A stretch of DNA of 64,000 bases from Roseiarcus sp036488815 (GCA_036488815.1 DASXGX010000010.1:29627-93626); one strand, 5' to 3'; counted from the stretch's first letter, positions 50,082 through 59,267 are shown. Notes: generated from the letters alone by a model not told the origin. Numbers and translations: made by a program.

Positions 50082-51023
50082 ATGACTTATGTCCTCAACA
50101 GGTTGCTCTCGATCCTCGTCACGCTGTTTCTCATCTCGTTGATCACCTTCGCCGTCACGAGCATTCTTCCCGGCGACGTGGCGACGATGATCATGGGGAC
50201 GCAGAGCAATCCGGAGGCGCTCGCGGGCCTGCGCAAGACGCTCGGGCTGACCGACCCACTCGTCGTCCAGTACGCGCATTGGATCGGCGGCATGGCGACT
50301 GGCGACTGGGGACATTCGCTGGTGTTCAAAGCGCCGATCGCCGATCTTCTGATTCAAAAGATCAAGGCGAGTTCGCTCATCGTGGTCTTGTCCATGCTCA
50401 TCGCGCTCAGCTGCGCCGTGCCGCTCGGCGTCTGGGCCGCCGTTCACCGCGACCGGTGGCAGGACGGCGCCAGCAGCACCATGGCCCTCGTCGGCGTCAG
50501 TCTGCCGGACTTCTATTGGGGGATCATGATGATCCTGCTGTTCGCGCGGACCCTAGGCTGGTTCCCCTCGAGCGGCTTCGTCGATCCGGCGGAAAACTTG
50601 TGGGGCGCGCTGACGCATGCGTTTTTGCCCTCGCTCGCGCTCGGGCTCGGCCTGATGGCGCATTTGACGCGAATGACCCGCTCCACGATGACCGGGATTC
50701 TTGGTCAGGAATTCATCCGCGTCGGTCGCGCCAAGGGCCTTTCCGAGCGCACGGTCGTCTGGCGCTACGCGCTCGCCAACGCGATCGGCCCGGTGATGAC
50801 CGTCGCCGGACTCCAGGTCGGCTATCTCTTCGGCAGCATCATCGTCGTCGAAACGCTGTTCAACTACACAGGGATGGGCTGGCTGACCTACCAGGCGCTG
50901 CTGAACCGCGACATTCCTTTGATTCAGGCGACGGTTTTCGTCATTGCCGCGGTGGTGATGCTGACCAATCTCGTGGTCGACATGCTTTACCTCTACGCCG
51001 ATCCCCGGGTTCGCTTGGAGTAG
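50082..51023 (+). CDS. Oligopeptide-type ABC transporter permease (DppB-like)
   Basis: A 313-residue inner-membrane protein with six spans. The N-terminus YVLNRLLSILVTLFLISLITFAV is typical for DppB/OppB. The conserved permease loop EFIRVGRAKGLSERTVVWRYALANA (EAA motif) contacts the ATPase, and VVETLFNYTGMGWL is the usual DppB end region. With the DppC-like protein five bases downstream it makes the channel. Confidence 0.93.
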   Translation: MTYVLNRLLSILVTLFLISLITFAVTSILPGDVATMIMGTQSNPEALAGLRKTLGLTDPLVVQYAHWIGGMATGDWGHSLVFKAPIADLLIQKIKASSLIVVLSMLIALSCAVPLGVWAAVHRDRWQDGASSTMALVGVSLPDFYWGIMMILLFARTLGWFPSSGFVDPAENLWGALTHAFLPSLALGLGLMAHLTRMTRSTMTGILGQEFIRVGRAKGLSERTVVWRYALANAIGPVMTVAGLQVGYLFGSIIVVETLFNYTGMGWLTYQALLNRDIPLIQATVFVIAAVVMLTNLVVDMLYLYADPRVRLE

Positions 51024-51028
51024 GGGCG

Positions 51029-51844
51029 ATGAAGCGGTTTCTGAACCCCAAGGGCGCCATCGGGTTCGCGCTGGTCGCGCTCATGTTCGCAACGGCGATC
51101 CTGGCGCCGCTGCTCATTCCGGCGGAATGGGCGACGCGCATGGACATCAGGGCGCGGCTGAGCGGGCCCTCCGCCCATCATTGGCTCGGCGCCGATCAAC
51201 TCGGGCGGGACCTCCTCTATCGCGTGATGCTCGGCGCGCAGACGTCGCTGAAGATCGCAGGCGCCGCCGTGCTGCTGAGCGTGCTGCTCGGGCTGCCGCT
51301 CGGCGTCATCTCGGGCTTCTATCGCGGACGCGTCGACAACGTCCTCATGCGGCTCGTCGACACTTTGCTGAGCTTTCCCGTGCTGCTGCTGGCGCTGACC
51401 ATCAGCGCGATGCTCGGTCCGAGCCTGCCGAACACGATCATCGCGATCGGCGTCGCCTTCGCGCCCTTCCTCGCGCGCATCGTTCGCGGCGAGGCGCTGC
51501 GCGTCACGCAGATGCCCTATGTGGAAGCTGCGCGGTCGGCGGGGGCCAACGATTGGCGGTTGATCGTCCGGCACGTTCTGCCGAACATCATGCCGCCGAT
51601 CATCGTGCAGGCGACGATCAGTCTGGCTTTCGCCATTCTGGCGGAGGCGGGGCTCTCCTTTCTCGGCCTCGGGACGCAGCCGCCGGATTCCTCCTGGGGC
51701 CTGATGATCCAAGCCTCACGCGACTACCTCGACGTCGCGCCGTGGACCGCGCTCGTGCCAGGCGGAGCGGTGGCGTTGACGGTTCTCGGTCTCAACATGT
51801 TTGGCGACATTCTTCGCGACGTGTTCGATCCTCGATCGAATTGA
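51029..51844 (+). CDS. Oligopeptide-type ABC transporter permease (DppC-like)
   Basis: A 271-residue membrane protein. The N-terminal span is followed by HHWLGADQLGRDLLYRVMLGAQTSL, a DppC signature, and the EAA loop is YVEAARSAGANDWRLIVRHVLPN. AILAEAGLSFLGLGTQPPDSSWGLMI closes the family pattern. ATG 51029 is five bases after the DppB stop. It is somewhat shorter at the N-terminus than some relatives (about 280-300), without loss of motifs. Confidence 0.92.
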   Translation: MKRFLNPKGAIGFALVALMFATAILAPLLIPAEWATRMDIRARLSGPSAHHWLGADQLGRDLLYRVMLGAQTSLKIAGAAVLLSVLLGLPLGVISGFYRGRVDNVLMRLVDTLLSFPVLLLALTISAMLGPSLPNTIIAIGVAFAPFLARIVRGEALRVTQMPYVEAARSAGANDWRLIVRHVLPNIMPPIIVQATISLAFAILAEAGLSFLGLGTQPPDSSWGLMIQASRDYLDVAPWTALVPGGAVALTVLGLNMFGDILRDVFDPRSN

Positions 51845-51884
51845 CGCCGGTTACGTCGCTCTCAGGCAAAGGACGCGCGCTGAT

Positions 51885-53735
51885 ATGTTGCGGACGGAAA
51901 GCGGCCCTTCGCCGGAGACCTTGGTCTCAGTCGAGAACCTGCGGGTCGAGTTCGACACCGACGGCGGGACCGTCGTCGGCGTCGACGGCGTGTCGTTCTC
52001 GATCAAGCAAGGCGAGACGGTCTGCGTGGTCGGCGAGTCCGGCTCCGGCAAGTCCGTCACCTCGCTCTCGGTGATGCGGTTGGTCGAATTCGGCGGCGGC
52101 CGCATCGTCGACGGCCGCATGAAGCTGGCCCGGCCGGGAGGCGAGGCCCTGGACCTCGCGCACGCCGATCCGGAACTGATGCGCTCGATCCGCGGCGTCG
52201 AAATGGGGATGATCTTCCAGGAGCCCATGACGGCGCTCAATCCGGTCTTTACGATCGAGCGCCAGCTCACCGACGGGCTGCGCGTTCACAAAGGTCTGAG
52301 GCAGCGCGAGGCGCGGGCTCGTGCGCTCGCACTGCTGAAAAGCGTGCGCATTCCTGAGCCGGAGCGGCGGCTCGCTCAATATCCGCACGAACTGTCGGGC
52401 GGGATGCGCCAGCGGATTGTCATCGCCATGGCGATGGCCTGCGAGCCGCGGCTGTTGATCGCGGACGAACCGACCACAGCGCTCGACGTGACGATCCAAG
52501 CCGAGATTCTGGCGCTGATCGATCGGCTCAAGCGCGAGAACCGAATGGCGGTCCTGTTCATCACGCACGATATGGCGGTGGTGGCGCAGATGGCCGACCG
52601 CGTCGTCGTGATGTACCGCGGCAAGATCGTGGAAGAGGGGCCGGTCGCGCAAATCTTCGAAAATCCGCGTCACGACTATACGAAGATGCTGCTCGCCGCC
52701 GTGCCGAAGCTCGGCGAAATGCGCGGCACGAGCGCGCCCGAGCCGATGCGAACGCTGGACGCGAAGCCCCGGCCGTCGCCCTCGATGGCGCCGGCCGCAT
52801 CGATGTCGGCCAAACCCGAGGTCCTTCTCGACGTTAAGAACCTGACCACCCGCTTTCCCGTCAAGGGCGGCGTTCTGCGTCGCACGGTCGCCAACGTCCA
52901 TGCGGTCGAGGACGTGAGCTTTTCGATCAATGTCGGCGAAACGCTTTCGCTGGTCGGCGAATCCGGCTGCGGCAAATCCACCTGCGGGCGCTCGATCCTC
53001 AGGCTGGTCGAACCGCAGGACGGAGAAGTCTGGCTGAACGGCTGGGAGGTCCGCAAGCTCGCGCCGCTGGAGCTGCGGCGCGCCCGGCGCGAGATGCAGA
53101 TGATCTTCCAGGACCCTTTCGCCTCGCTCAACCCGTATCGGCGCCTGCGCGACCAGGTGGCGGAGCCGCTGGTCAATTTCGGGCTCGCCTCCAGGAGCGA
53201 GATCGAGGATCGTGTCGCGCAACTGTTCGATCGCGTCGAATTGCCGCGCAGCTTCCTGAGGCGGTATCCTCACGAGCTCTCGGGAGGCCAGCGCCAGCGT
53301 GTCGCAATCGCGCGCGCCATCGCGCCCAATCCCAAGCTCGTCGTCGCCGACGAGGCCGTGTCGGCGCTCGACGTCTCCGTGCAGGCGCAGGTTTTGAACT
53401 TGTTGATGGAGCTCCAGGCCGATCTCGGTCTATCCTTTCTGTTCATCAGCCACGACATGGCGGTGGTGGAGCGCATTTCGCATCAGGTCGGCGTAATGTA
53501 TCTGGGTCGGATCGTCGAACTGGGCCCGCGATCGGCTGTCTTCGAAGATCCGCGGCACCCCTATACGAAGTCGCTGATGGCGGCGGTGCCGATCGCCGAT
53601 CCGCGCCATCGGCGCATTCACGAAAACGCGAGTACGAAACCGCTCAGTTCTCCAATATTCCCAATTGGGCGCCAGGCGGAGCGGTCGACCTACGACGAGG
53701 TGACGCCTGGTCATTTCGTTCTGCGGCGGAATTAG
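51885..53735 (+). CDS. Fused double ATPase of an oligopeptide-type ABC transporter (DppD-DppF, GsiA-like)
   Basis: A 616-residue protein with two complete ABC domains. First: Walker A GESGSGKS, signature LSGGMRQR, Walker B LLIADEPTTALD. Second: Walker A GESGCGKS, signature LSGGQRQR, Walker B LVVADEAVSALD, in which the usual Pro of DEP is Ala. Each ends in the oligopeptide-family C-terminal extension (NPRHDYTKMLLAAVP; DPRHPYTKSLMAAVP). A Pro/Ala/Met-rich linker joins them. One protein replaces separate DppD and DppF. ATG 51885 follows AAAGGA; the upstream frame overlaps the permease end and was not used. Confidence 0.92.
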   Translation: MLRTESGPSPETLVSVENLRVEFDTDGGTVVGVDGVSFSIKQGETVCVVGESGSGKSVTSLSVMRLVEFGGGRIVDGRMKLARPGGEALDLAHADPELMRSIRGVEMGMIFQEPMTALNPVFTIERQLTDGLRVHKGLRQREARARALALLKSVRIPEPERRLAQYPHELSGGMRQRIVIAMAMACEPRLLIADEPTTALDVTIQAEILALIDRLKRENRMAVLFITHDMAVVAQMADRVVVMYRGKIVEEGPVAQIFENPRHDYTKMLLAAVPKLGEMRGTSAPEPMRTLDAKPRPSPSMAPAASMSAKPEVLLDVKNLTTRFPVKGGVLRRTVANVHAVEDVSFSINVGETLSLVGESGCGKSTCGRSILRLVEPQDGEVWLNGWEVRKLAPLELRRARREMQMIFQDPFASLNPYRRLRDQVAEPLVNFGLASRSEIEDRVAQLFDRVELPRSFLRRYPHELSGGQRQRVAIARAIAPNPKLVVADEAVSALDVSVQAQVLNLLMELQADLGLSFLFISHDMAVVERISHQVGVMYLGRIVELGPRSAVFEDPRHPYTKSLMAAVPIADPRHRRIHENASTKPLSSPIFPIGRQAERSTYDEVTPGHFVLRRN

Positions 53736-53796
53736 CGGCGCGGCCGGCCGGCGAGTCGGCAAATCGCGCCTAACGGACAAGAACGAGGAGAAGACA

Positions 53797-54960
53797 ATGC
53801 CGATCAAGAACCGACTTGCCGAAATGCAGGACGAAATCGCCGGGTGGCGGCGAGATTTCCACGAAAATCCCGAGTTGATGTACGACACCCACCGGACTGC
53901 GCAAATCGTCGCGGCGAAGCTGCGCGAATTCGGCTGCGACGAGGTGGTCGAGGGCATCGGGCGCACAGGCGTCGTCGGCGTCATCAAGGGCCGCAACGAC
54001 GCGGGCCGCGTGGTCGGCCTGCGCGCGGACATGGACGCGCTGCCGATCTTCGAGGCGACCGGATTGCCCTACGCCTCCAAGACGCCAGGCAAGATGCACG
54101 CCTGCGGTCACGACGGCCATACCGCGATGCTGCTCGGCGCCGCAAAATATCTCGCCGAGACCCGGAATTTTGGCGGTTCGGTCGCGGTGATCTTCCAGCC
54201 CGCCGAAGAGGGCGGCGCCGGCGGCCGAGCGATGGTCGAAGACGGCCTCATCGAACGCTTCCGTATCCAAGAGGTCTACGGCATGCACAATTCGCCGGGC
54301 CTGCAGGCCGGCGCCTTCGCCATCAAGCCGGGACCCTTCTATGCCTCGACCGACCAGTTCACCATCAAGGTGACCGGCCGCGGCGGTCACGCCGCCAAGC
54401 CGCATGTGACGATCGACCCGACGGTCATCTCCTGCCACATTGTTCTGGCGCTGCAGACGATCGTCTCGCGCAACGCGGATCCGCTGCACTCGATCGTCGT
54501 TTCGGTCACCAGCATGCGGACCGAGAGCGACGCGTACAACGTGATCCCCGAACACGTAGAGCTTCGCGGCACCGTTCGCACCTTCGACAAGGAGCTGCGC
54601 GCCGCGGCGGAGCAGCGGCTCAAGGCGATTGCGGCCCAGACCGCCGAGGTGTTCGGCGGCCGGGCGGACGTCGACTGGCACGTCGGCTATCCCTCCATGG
54701 TGAACCACGACAGGGAGACGATGTTCGCGGCCGAGGTCGCGCGCCGCGTCGCCGGAAACGTGAACACGGAGACGCCGGCGATCATGGGCGGTGAGGACTT
54801 CGCCTATATGCTGGAAGCGTGCCCTGGCGCGTACATCCAGATCGGCAACGGCGACACCGCCGACGTCCATCACCCCGCCTACAATTTCAACGACGAGATC
54901 ATCCCGGCCGGCGCGTCCTATTGGGCCGAGCTGGTCGAGTCCCGGATGCCCGCCGCCTGA
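53797..54960 (+). CDS. M20-family amidohydrolase (aminoacylase/hippuricase-like)
   Basis: A 387-residue metal-dependent hydrolase. Metal-site motifs are GLRADMDALPI, HACGHDGHTAMLLGAA and FQPAEEGGAGGRAMVEDG, and the dimerisation lid lies at about 185-300. Near the C-terminus MGGEDFAYMLEACPG supplies the last ligands. It matches N-acyl amino acid hydrolases of the HipO/AbgB type. GAGGAGAAG precedes the ATG. As the last gene of the amide/peptide importer operon it probably cleaves the imported N-acylated compound. Confidence 0.92.
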   Translation: MPIKNRLAEMQDEIAGWRRDFHENPELMYDTHRTAQIVAAKLREFGCDEVVEGIGRTGVVGVIKGRNDAGRVVGLRADMDALPIFEATGLPYASKTPGKMHACGHDGHTAMLLGAAKYLAETRNFGGSVAVIFQPAEEGGAGGRAMVEDGLIERFRIQEVYGMHNSPGLQAGAFAIKPGPFYASTDQFTIKVTGRGGHAAKPHVTIDPTVISCHIVLALQTIVSRNADPLHSIVVSVTSMRTESDAYNVIPEHVELRGTVRTFDKELRAAAEQRLKAIAAQTAEVFGGRADVDWHVGYPSMVNHDRETMFAAEVARRVAGNVNTETPAIMGGEDFAYMLEACPGAYIQIGNGDTADVHHPAYNFNDEIIPAGASYWAELVESRMPAA

Positions 54961-55159
54961 GGCTCGGCGTCCCGCACACGCCTCGCCGGGCGACAGGCGG
55001 GAGGGGAACGCGATTGCGGCTCCGCTCGCTTATGGCTTTCGCCCGCGCTATGAGAAACCGACACGGCCGCCGCGCCGGCGCGCGAAGACGGGTTCTGTGC
55101 GAACCGGTTTTCTGTGATGCGCGGAGCCGGCGTCACGGAACCTCGCGCCGTCCACAGAC

Positions 55160-56044
55160 TTGAGTCACTCTCAGGGATGGGCCTCTCTTCATGACGACGG
55201 TGTCGATTTGACCGCACTTGCGCCCAGGAGCTCGACTGAGACGCCTCTCGAGGACGACGATCGCGCGGCTCCCGGGCATGAGGACTGGCGCGCGGTCTGC
55301 GAAAGGTTCCGCCATTCGAACGACAGGCTTCCTTCGCCCTGGGAGGACATTTTCGGGCCTTTGCGGGCCGGAAAGAGAGACAGTCTCGTCGTCGTCGGCC
55401 AGGTCGGCCAATCCCTCGACGGACGGATCGCGACGACGACGGGGCGCTCGCGTTACATCAACGGCGCGGCCGGGCTGGCGCACCTTCATCGGCTGCGCGC
55501 CCTCGTCGATGCCGTTGTGATCGGGGTCGGCTGCGCACTCGCCGACGACCCTCAACTGACAGTGCGTCACGTCCGCGGCCGCAATCCCGCTCGCGTCGTC
55601 ATCGACCCGCATGGGCGGCTCGCGCCGACGGCCAGAGTTCTCGCCGAGGATGGCGTGCGCCGAGTCGTCGTTACGGGGCAGGGCGCGCGGCCCCAATGTG
55701 CCGGGGCCGAAATCGTCGGCTTGCCGGCGGAGGACGGTCGCATCGAGCCGGCCGCCGTTCTGGCAAGCCTCGCCGAGCGTGGCATGCGTCGAATACTCGT
55801 CGAGGGCGGCCCGGAGACCTTGGCCCGCTTCCTTGCGGCGCGCTGCATCGACCGCCTGCACGTGATCGTCGCGCCGATCATCCTCGGCGACGGCCGTCCA
55901 GGGTTCTCGCTCGGACCCATCGACCGGGTCGAGCAAGCGCTGTCGCCGCCGACGCAGGTCCACCGGCTCGACGACGAGGTGTTGTTCGATTGCGACTTCA
56001 GTGCTCAGCGCGCGCCAATCGGCGAGGCGAAAAAATCGACGTGA
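55160..56044 (+). CDS. RibD-family pyrimidine reductase-like protein
   Basis: About 294 residues. The last 220 form a RibD C-terminal (dihydrofolate-reductase-like) domain: VVVGQVGQSLDGRIATTTGRS, ADDPQLTVRHVRGRNPARVVIDP, then RILVEGGPETLARFLAARCIDRLHVIVAP. The zinc deaminase domain of full RibD is absent. The start is unsure: the frame has only TTG codons (55160 or 55208) before the domain and no clear ribosome site. It ends inside the last 40 bases of the convergent methyltransferase gene. Neighbours make a role in a pteridine or deazaflavin-like product more likely than riboflavin supply. Confidence 0.8.
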   Translation: MSHSQGWASLHDDGVDLTALAPRSSTETPLEDDDRAAPGHEDWRAVCERFRHSNDRLPSPWEDIFGPLRAGKRDSLVVVGQVGQSLDGRIATTTGRSRYINGAAGLAHLHRLRALVDAVVIGVGCALADDPQLTVRHVRGRNPARVVIDPHGRLAPTARVLAEDGVRRVVVTGQGARPQCAGAEIVGLPAEDGRIEPAAVLASLAERGMRRILVEGGPETLARFLAARCIDRLHVIVAPIILGDGRPGFSLGPIDRVEQALSPPTQVHRLDDEVLFDCDFSAQRAPIGEAKKST

Positions 56045-56808
56045 CCGACGCGGATTGACGAGCGGCGCTGGGAGACATGCGCACGGCGGCGTTCGAGCCA
56101 GCGCTGCACGTCCGCGCGTGGCAAATCACCCATCTCGCTGGCCGCCGCCTCCCAGCCGGCGAGGAATTCCCCCTGAATCGCGGCGTCCTCGGGGCCGAAC
56201 GCCCAGTCGGAGGGGCCCGTGACGACGGCCCAGCCGAGCGCCTCGAATCGCGCGATGGCGTTGGAGCTGGCCGTTGGACCCAAAGCCGGACCAAATCCCT
56301 TGTCGCGCCGCTGATGCCGATTCACGGCCTCGACCATCTCGGCGTCGAACGCCTCCGCCGGCTCGAACGACACGCGCCCGTCATAGGTGAGCGCTGCATA
56401 GAAGGGCAGGCGGCGCGCGGCGCATTGCGCGACGAGCCGTTCGAGCCAGTCCTCCGAGACGAGATCGAGCAACGCCGAGGCGGTCAGCAGATCGGCCGGG
56501 TCGGCGAAAACCTCCTCAAGGCTGCCCGCTATATCGAGGACCGAGGGCGCCAGGCGCTGGTCGGGGAGCGGGGGCGAAACGCGCTCGATGAGGGCGGCAT
56601 CGTGATCGACCAGCCGCCACATCTGTTGGATCGGCAGTCGCGAGCCGAGCGCGCGCACCGTCGATCCGGCGCCGCAAGCCAAGTCGACGACCGTAACCGA
56701 GCTTCGCTTCCCTGTGGAGGCTGCGAGCGCGTCGAGAACCTCTCGATTGCGGGCCCGCGTGTCATAGGGCTCCCGAAGGGCCAGCCAGGCGGCCGAAAAT
56801 CCTGTCAT
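56005..56808 (-). CDS. SAM-dependent methyltransferase (class I)
   Basis: A 267-residue protein. Motif I is VVDLACGAGSTVRALG, followed by acidic LVDHDAAL at the end of the next strand; AGSLEEVFADPADLLTASALLDLVSEDW fits the post-motif region. The start ATG overlaps the stop of the glycosyltransferase gene (ATGA). It is the last gene of the minus-strand pterin-type operon, and its 3' end overlaps the RibD-like gene by 40 bases. The target may be a small heterocycle or its sugar; this is inferred from context only. Confidence 0.8.
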   Translation of the reverse strand: MTGFSAAWLALREPYDTRARNREVLDALAASTGKRSSVTVVDLACGAGSTVRALGSRLPIQQMWRLVDHDAALIERVSPPLPDQRLAPSVLDIAGSLEEVFADPADLLTASALLDLVSEDWLERLVAQCAARRLPFYAALTYDGRVSFEPAEAFDAEMVEAVNRHQRRDKGFGPALGPTASSNAIARFEALGWAVVTGPSDWAFGPEDAAIQGEFLAGWEAAASEMGDLPRADVQRWLERRRAHVSQRRSSIRVGHVDFFASPIGAR

Positions 56809-57857
56809 GATCGCTCCAGGGCTTGCGAGAACGCCTGCGCTGCGTCGTCCCACGTAGGAAGGGCCGCCGCGGCGGCCCGCGCGGCGGCGGCGAGCCGCTG
56901 ACGCTCTGCGTCGTCCGTGATCAGCCGGCGTATCGCAAGGGCGAAGGCGGCGGCGTCGCCGGGAGGGGCCAGCAATCCGGCGCCCTCGGGGATCGTCTCG
57001 GGGACGGCGCCGCCGGCGGCGCCGATCACGGGAAGACCGTGCGCGATCGCCTCGGCGAACGCCATTCCGTAGCCCTCGAAGCGCGACGCCAGCACGAAGA
57101 CGTCGGATGTCGCGTAGAGCTCTGCGAGCCTTTCGTCGGGGATCGCGCCGGTCACGCGCACCCGATCCGAGAGGCCGAATTTGGCGATGTCTTGGCGAAG
57201 CTGCGCCGCCGCCTCGGCGTCGCGGCCGAGATCGCCGACAACGGTGAGCCGCCACGCGAGATCGCGAAGGCGCGCCGCCGCCGCCAGCAGGACGTCATAG
57301 CCCTTGCGGCGCGTGACGGCGCCGACGGACACCATTTCGATCGGGCGGCCGCGGCCTGGGCGAACCGGAGCTGGGTCCTTCCGGTCGTTTCCCGGCCGCA
57401 CGACCGTGACGCGTTCAGGCGGCGCGCCATACTCGGCGACGAGGACGCGCGCGGTGAAGGCGCTGGTGACGATCACGCGCCGAACGCCGGCGAGGGCTTC
57501 CCTCTCGCTTTGCCGCAGCGCGGCGGCGCGGTCCTGGGAAAGCCCGGTTTCGAGCGCCAGGGGATGATGCACCAACGCGACGAGATCGTGGCTGGCGCCA
57601 AGTCGCCGCGCGGCCTCGGGGAGGGCTCCGAGCGCCAAGCCGTCGACCACCACCGTCCCGCCCTCGGGCACCGCGGCAAGTCGAGCCAGCGCGTTTGCGC
57701 GGACGGTCTCGTCAGGAAAGGGAAAGCCGTCGCCGAGATTGAGCGTCTCGATCCGCCAGCCGTGCGCGCCGAGCCCCTGCACGATGCGCCGATCGTAGAC
57801 GAAGCCGCCGGTTGGGGTCGCAAGGTCCCCCGGCGCGGCGAATGCCGCAACTCTCAC
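56805..57857 (-). CDS. GT4-type glycosyltransferase
   Basis: A 350-residue GT-B enzyme. The N-terminus is MRVAAFAAPGDLATPTGGFVYDRRI. The C-terminal donor domain has EMVSVGAVTRRKGYDVLLAAAARL, VTGAIPDERLAELYATSDVFVLASRFEGYGMAFAEAIAHGLPVIG, the family E-x7-E motif (E in FEGYG and AEAIA). It transfers a sugar from a nucleotide donor. GTG 57857 was chosen: it overlaps the stop of the PTPS-like gene as GTGA and gives the cleanest N-terminus. It lies in the pterin-type cluster, so glycosylation of a pteridine is a plausible role. Confidence 0.87.
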   Translation of the reverse strand: MRVAAFAAPGDLATPTGGFVYDRRIVQGLGAHGWRIETLNLGDGFPFPDETVRANALARLAAVPEGGTVVVDGLALGALPEAARRLGASHDLVALVHHPLALETGLSQDRAAALRQSEREALAGVRRVIVTSAFTARVLVAEYGAPPERVTVVRPGNDRKDPAPVRPGRGRPIEMVSVGAVTRRKGYDVLLAAAARLRDLAWRLTVVGDLGRDAEAAAQLRQDIAKFGLSDRVRVTGAIPDERLAELYATSDVFVLASRFEGYGMAFAEAIAHGLPVIGAAGGAVPETIPEGAGLLAPPGDAAAFALAIRRLITDDAERQRLAAAARAAAAALPTWDDAAQAFSQALERS

Positions 57858-58255
57858 CACAAGGGCGCCTCGTACCACGCGCGAGCGACGTGCGACTCCG
57901 AGATGGTGACGCGGATCGCATGGAGTTCGCGTCCCTCGCGGCCGAGCCGGCCGGCTCGCGCCTCAGCCGCCAGGCCGTCGAACACATGCTTGGTCAGGAA
58001 TTCGGTCGTCGTGTTGTGACCTTTGAATTCGGGCGCGTCGTCGAGGTTGCGATAGTTCAGCGGCCGGAGGATCGCCTTCAGCGCCTCGTGCGCGCGTCCG
58101 ATGTCGATGACGATCCCGTTCGGATCGAGCCGCTCAGCGAGGAAGGCGGCGTCGACCACGAAGGTCGCGCCATGCAGCGCCTGGGCGGGGCCGAACACCT
58201 CGCCCCGGAACGAATGAGCGATCATGACGTGGTCGCGAACTTCAACCCCGAACAT
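57854..58255 (-). CDS. 6-pyruvoyltetrahydropterin synthase/QueD-family protein with altered active site
   Basis: A 133-residue T-fold protein. Homology to QueD/PTPS shows in MIAHSF (H14), ALHGATFVVDAAF, GIVIDIGRAHEALK, LNYRNLDD and the end VTISESHVARAWY. Canonical enzymes bind zinc with three His, the last two in an H-G-H motif, and use a Cys four residues before it. Here the motif is H28-G-A30 and residue 24 is Ala, so one zinc ligand and the catalytic Cys are missing. It may bind a pterin without the usual chemistry or use another mechanism. It is translationally coupled to the glycosyltransferase gene. Confidence 0.8.
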   Translation of the reverse strand: MFGVEVRDHVMIAHSFRGEVFGPAQALHGATFVVDAAFLAERLDPNGIVIDIGRAHEALKAILRPLNYRNLDDAPEFKGHNTTTEFLTKHVFDGLAAEARAGRLGREGRELHAIRVTISESHVARAWYEAPLW

Positions 58256-58271
58256 TCTGGCCTCCTAGCGG

Positions 58272-59267
58272 CTAGGCCGCGGGATACGCGATGAGCTGGC
58301 AAAGGACGCCGCTGTTTGCGGCGAGAATATCGGGAAGCCGAGCGGGAAGCTCGTGAAAGGCGACGGCCGGAGCGATCAGGGCGTCGAGCGCGGGGTCCGC
58401 CAGCAGATCGAGCGCCGCCGACAATCGACGCCGGTGCGTCCAGCGCGGTCGATGCGACGGCGCGACTTGCCCGACTTGGCTCGAAATGAGCTTGAGGCGG
58501 CGGCTGTGAAACGCCCCGCCGAGCGGAACCGCGACGTCGCCGGCGCCATGCCAGCTCATCTCGAGAACGGTCGCTTCGTCGCCGGCGAGGCGGATGGCGG
58601 TTGCAAGACCCGCGGCGGTCCCGCTGGCGTGGACGACGAGATCGCACTCGCTGCTCGCCGCGTCGGGCGTGGCGAAACGAACGCCGAGCGCCTCGGCGAG
58701 ACTGGCGCGAGTGGGCTCGATGTCGACGAGCGTCACCCGCCCTCCGGGTAGCCGGGCGCATAGCCTTGCGAACAGAGCGCCGACGACGCCGGCGCCGACG
58801 ACCGCGATCCGGTCGGCAATAGCGGGTGCGGCGTCCCACACCGCGTTGAGCGCCGTCTCCATATTGGCCGCGAGGACGGCGCGAGCGGGCGGCACGCTAT
58901 TTGGAATAAGCGCGACCGCTTCGGCGGGCACACTGAAGACGCTTTGATGCGGATGGAGCGCGAAGACCAGGCGGTCCAGGAGGGCGGCAGGTCCGCGCTC
59001 GACCCGGCCTACCATCGCGTAGCCGTATTTGACGGGAAACGGAAAGTCCCCGGCCATGAACGGGGCACGCATGCGCTGGCGTTCCGTCTCCGGCACGCGG
59101 CCTGCGGCGACCAGCCGCTCGGTGCCGCGGCTGACGCCGCTGAAGAGCGCGCGCACCACGACATCGCCGGATTTCGGCGGCCTGACCGTCTCGCGCCGAA
59201 TCTCCACCCGGTCGGGGCCTATGTACCAAAGGGCTTCAGCGTTCACTTCCAATTGATCCGCCGCCAT
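58272..59267 (-). CDS. Zinc-less medium-chain dehydrogenase/reductase-like protein
   Basis: A 331-residue MDR-fold protein. The N-terminal catalytic domain has ALFSGVSRGTERLVAAGRV in place of the zinc-binding C-G-T-D region. The Rossmann motif is IAVVGAGVVGALFARL, followed by VTLVDIEPTR. No catalytic zinc ligands and no structural Cys cluster are present. It opens a four-gene operon (MDR, PTPS-like, glycosyltransferase, methyltransferase) with gaps of 16, -4 and -4 bases. Its start codon shares bases with that of the divergent glucosyltransferase (CATG at 59265-59268). Confidence 0.82.
   Translation of the reverse strand: MAADQLEVNAEALWYIGPDRVEIRRETVRPPKSGDVVVRALFSGVSRGTERLVAAGRVPETERQRMRAPFMAGDFPFPVKYGYAMVGRVERGPAALLDRLVFALHPHQSVFSVPAEAVALIPNSVPPARAVLAANMETALNAVWDAAPAIADRIAVVGAGVVGALFARLCARLPGGRVTLVDIEPTRASLAEALGVRFATPDAASSECDLVVHASGTAAGLATAIRLAGDEATVLEMSWHGAGDVAVPLGGAFHSRRLKLISSQVGQVAPSHRPRWTHRRRLSAALDLLADPALDALIAPAVAFHELPARLPDILAANSGVLCQLIAYPAA

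Noticed and set aside
55091..55110. Terminator after the M20 gene
   Set aside because: Only a five-pair stem with a short T-stretch (GGTTC/GAACC), over 130 bases after the stop; too weak to list.
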